A DNA stretch of 64,000 nucleotides from Acidobacteriaceae bacterium (GTDB lineage: Bacteria; Acidobacteriota; Terriglobia; Terriglobales; Acidobacteriaceae): assembly GCA_030041305.1 (NCBI GenBank), contig JASHOC010000240.1:1-64000 (forward strand), read 5' to 3'. Both the position numbers and the translations under genes were made by a program. This document shows, piece after piece, positions 63,397 through 64,000 of this stretch (its first letter is position 1; every line of letters begins with the position of its first letter). The notes beneath the pieces are model-generated. The model did no database searches. It worked only from the letters and a program-made list of their open reading frames with translations, and was not told the DNA's origin.

Positions 63397-63717
63397 TGGA
63401 ACTGAATACTGTTGCTCCTGGTCCGCCTCAAGACCCTCAGCCAGATGCGGGAGCAAGAGCCCTACGTCAGCTGCGAAGACGCCCTGCGCGAAGTCGCCTA
63501 CGACGACGATGGCCTCGCCCTGTTAGCGACTGAGTTTCGTGCGATACGGATAGATCGCGCGGAAAGAACTGGCCCGCGACAGCCCGCTCGGCCATTTGTG
63601 GTGGGCAACTTCCATGCTGGTAAAATGGAAACTGTCGCTGCGCGCGGCAAAGCGCCGAATTTTGCTCTTCTGGCCGACTCCAAGGCCCGACTGAGGCCAA
63701 CTCCGAAAAGGAAGTAC
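63397..63717. other. Open frame upstream of typA without recognised homology
   Basis: The typA frame is open from 63406 without a stop. A candidate ATG at 63445 would begin [20 protein letters not shown], another at 63625 [13 protein letters not shown]. Neither resembles a TypA N-terminus, which starts directly before the G domain. The MITE ends at its edge, so this could be the remnant of a gene cut by the insertion, or simply an untranslated leader. Confidence 0.3.
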
Positions 63718-64000
63718 GTGAGCCGGACGATACGCAATATCGCCATCATTGCCCATGTGGACCACGGCAAGACCACGCTCGTCGACGCCATGCTGAGGCA
63801 GGCGGGAACTTTTCGCGCCAACGAACAGGTGGCCGACCGGGTGATGGACTCCAATGAGCTGGAGCGCGAGCGCGGCATCACCATCCTGGCCAAGAACACA
63901 GCCATCAACTACGGCGGCGGCAAGATCAATATCGTCGACACCCCGGGCCACGCCGACTTCGGCGGCGAGGTGGAGCGCGCACTGAAGATGGTGGACGGGG
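63718..64000 (+). CDS. typA: GTP-binding protein TypA/BipA, N-terminal part
   Basis: GTG start at 63718 with AGGAAG just upstream. The partial frame runs off the window. [20 protein letters not shown] is the G1 start, then [40 protein letters not shown] and [20 protein letters not shown] (G3). This is the translational GTPase TypA/BipA (EF-G-like) rather than LepA, because of the [19 protein letters not shown] line. It helps 50S assembly and stress adaptation. The rest of the gene lies outside the window. Confidence 0.93.
   Translation, partial: MSRTIRNIAIIAHVDHGKTTLVDAMLRQAGTFRANEQVADRVMDSNELERERGITILAKNTAINYGGGKINIVDTPGHADFGGEVERALKMVDG

Overview
The window looks like a chromosome segment of an Acidobacteriota member (GC-rich, soil-type genome). 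The best evidence is the PadR regulator overlapping an ADOP-type FtsX/MacB permease at 60-63 kb, the unusual CcmH with a CxCGC centre, DUF1614, DUF4149 and BON-domain proteins, and dense palindromic intergenic repeats. This placement is inferred from gene content; no marker-gene phylogeny was run.

Layout. 0-4.5 kb: a sugar-acid-type IlvD/Edd dehydratase with a frameshifted MFS permease, and a secreted hypothetical protein. 4.6-14.5 kb: a possible glycolipid or envelope-sugar locus with a methyltransferase, a ceramidase-like membrane hydrolase, AsnB, an ArnT-like glycosyltransferase, UDP-sulfoquinovose synthase, a ceramide-glucosyltransferase-like GT and two ArnE/ArnF-sized EamA proteins. 14.6-18.2 kb: a TolC-TPR-HlyD export operon with no pump subunit. 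18.3-25.8 kb: QueF, an MFS transporter, IspG, BON and DUF1614 proteins, broken up by repeats. 25.9-28.4 kb: a KdpD-like USP protein paired with a histidine kinase whose acceptor His is Arg. 28.7-39.4 kb: membrane and glycosyltransferase genes, ZIP, YchF, HtpX and a ccmF-ccmH-ccmI-like operon. 39.5-42 kb: a receiver domain lacking its phosphoacceptor Asp, then UvrB.

42-49.3 kb is the accessory part: 181-bp tandem repeats, two copies of a 113-bp MITE, a frameshifted RelE/HigB-type toxin with an intact antitoxin, four 3' fragments of a HicB-like antitoxin, a frameshifted RAYT/IS200-like transposase among REP hairpins, then UppP and an intact VapBC pair. 49.4-64 kb returns to ordinary genes: FtsK, lactonase, YebC, PagL-like protein, FtcD, carboxylesterase, ADOP permease with PadR, and the start of TypA/BipA.

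The most distinctive features are (1) a 113-bp miniature inverted-repeat element in four copies with TA target duplications, one of which interrupts a tandem repeat so its empty site can be rebuilt; (2) two arrays sharing a CAAGTGTTTGAAAA motif at 40-41 bp spacing; (3) the four-times-repeated antitoxin 3' end that delimits small modules; and (4) the sulfoquinovose / GT21 / ArnT-ArnEF-like locus.
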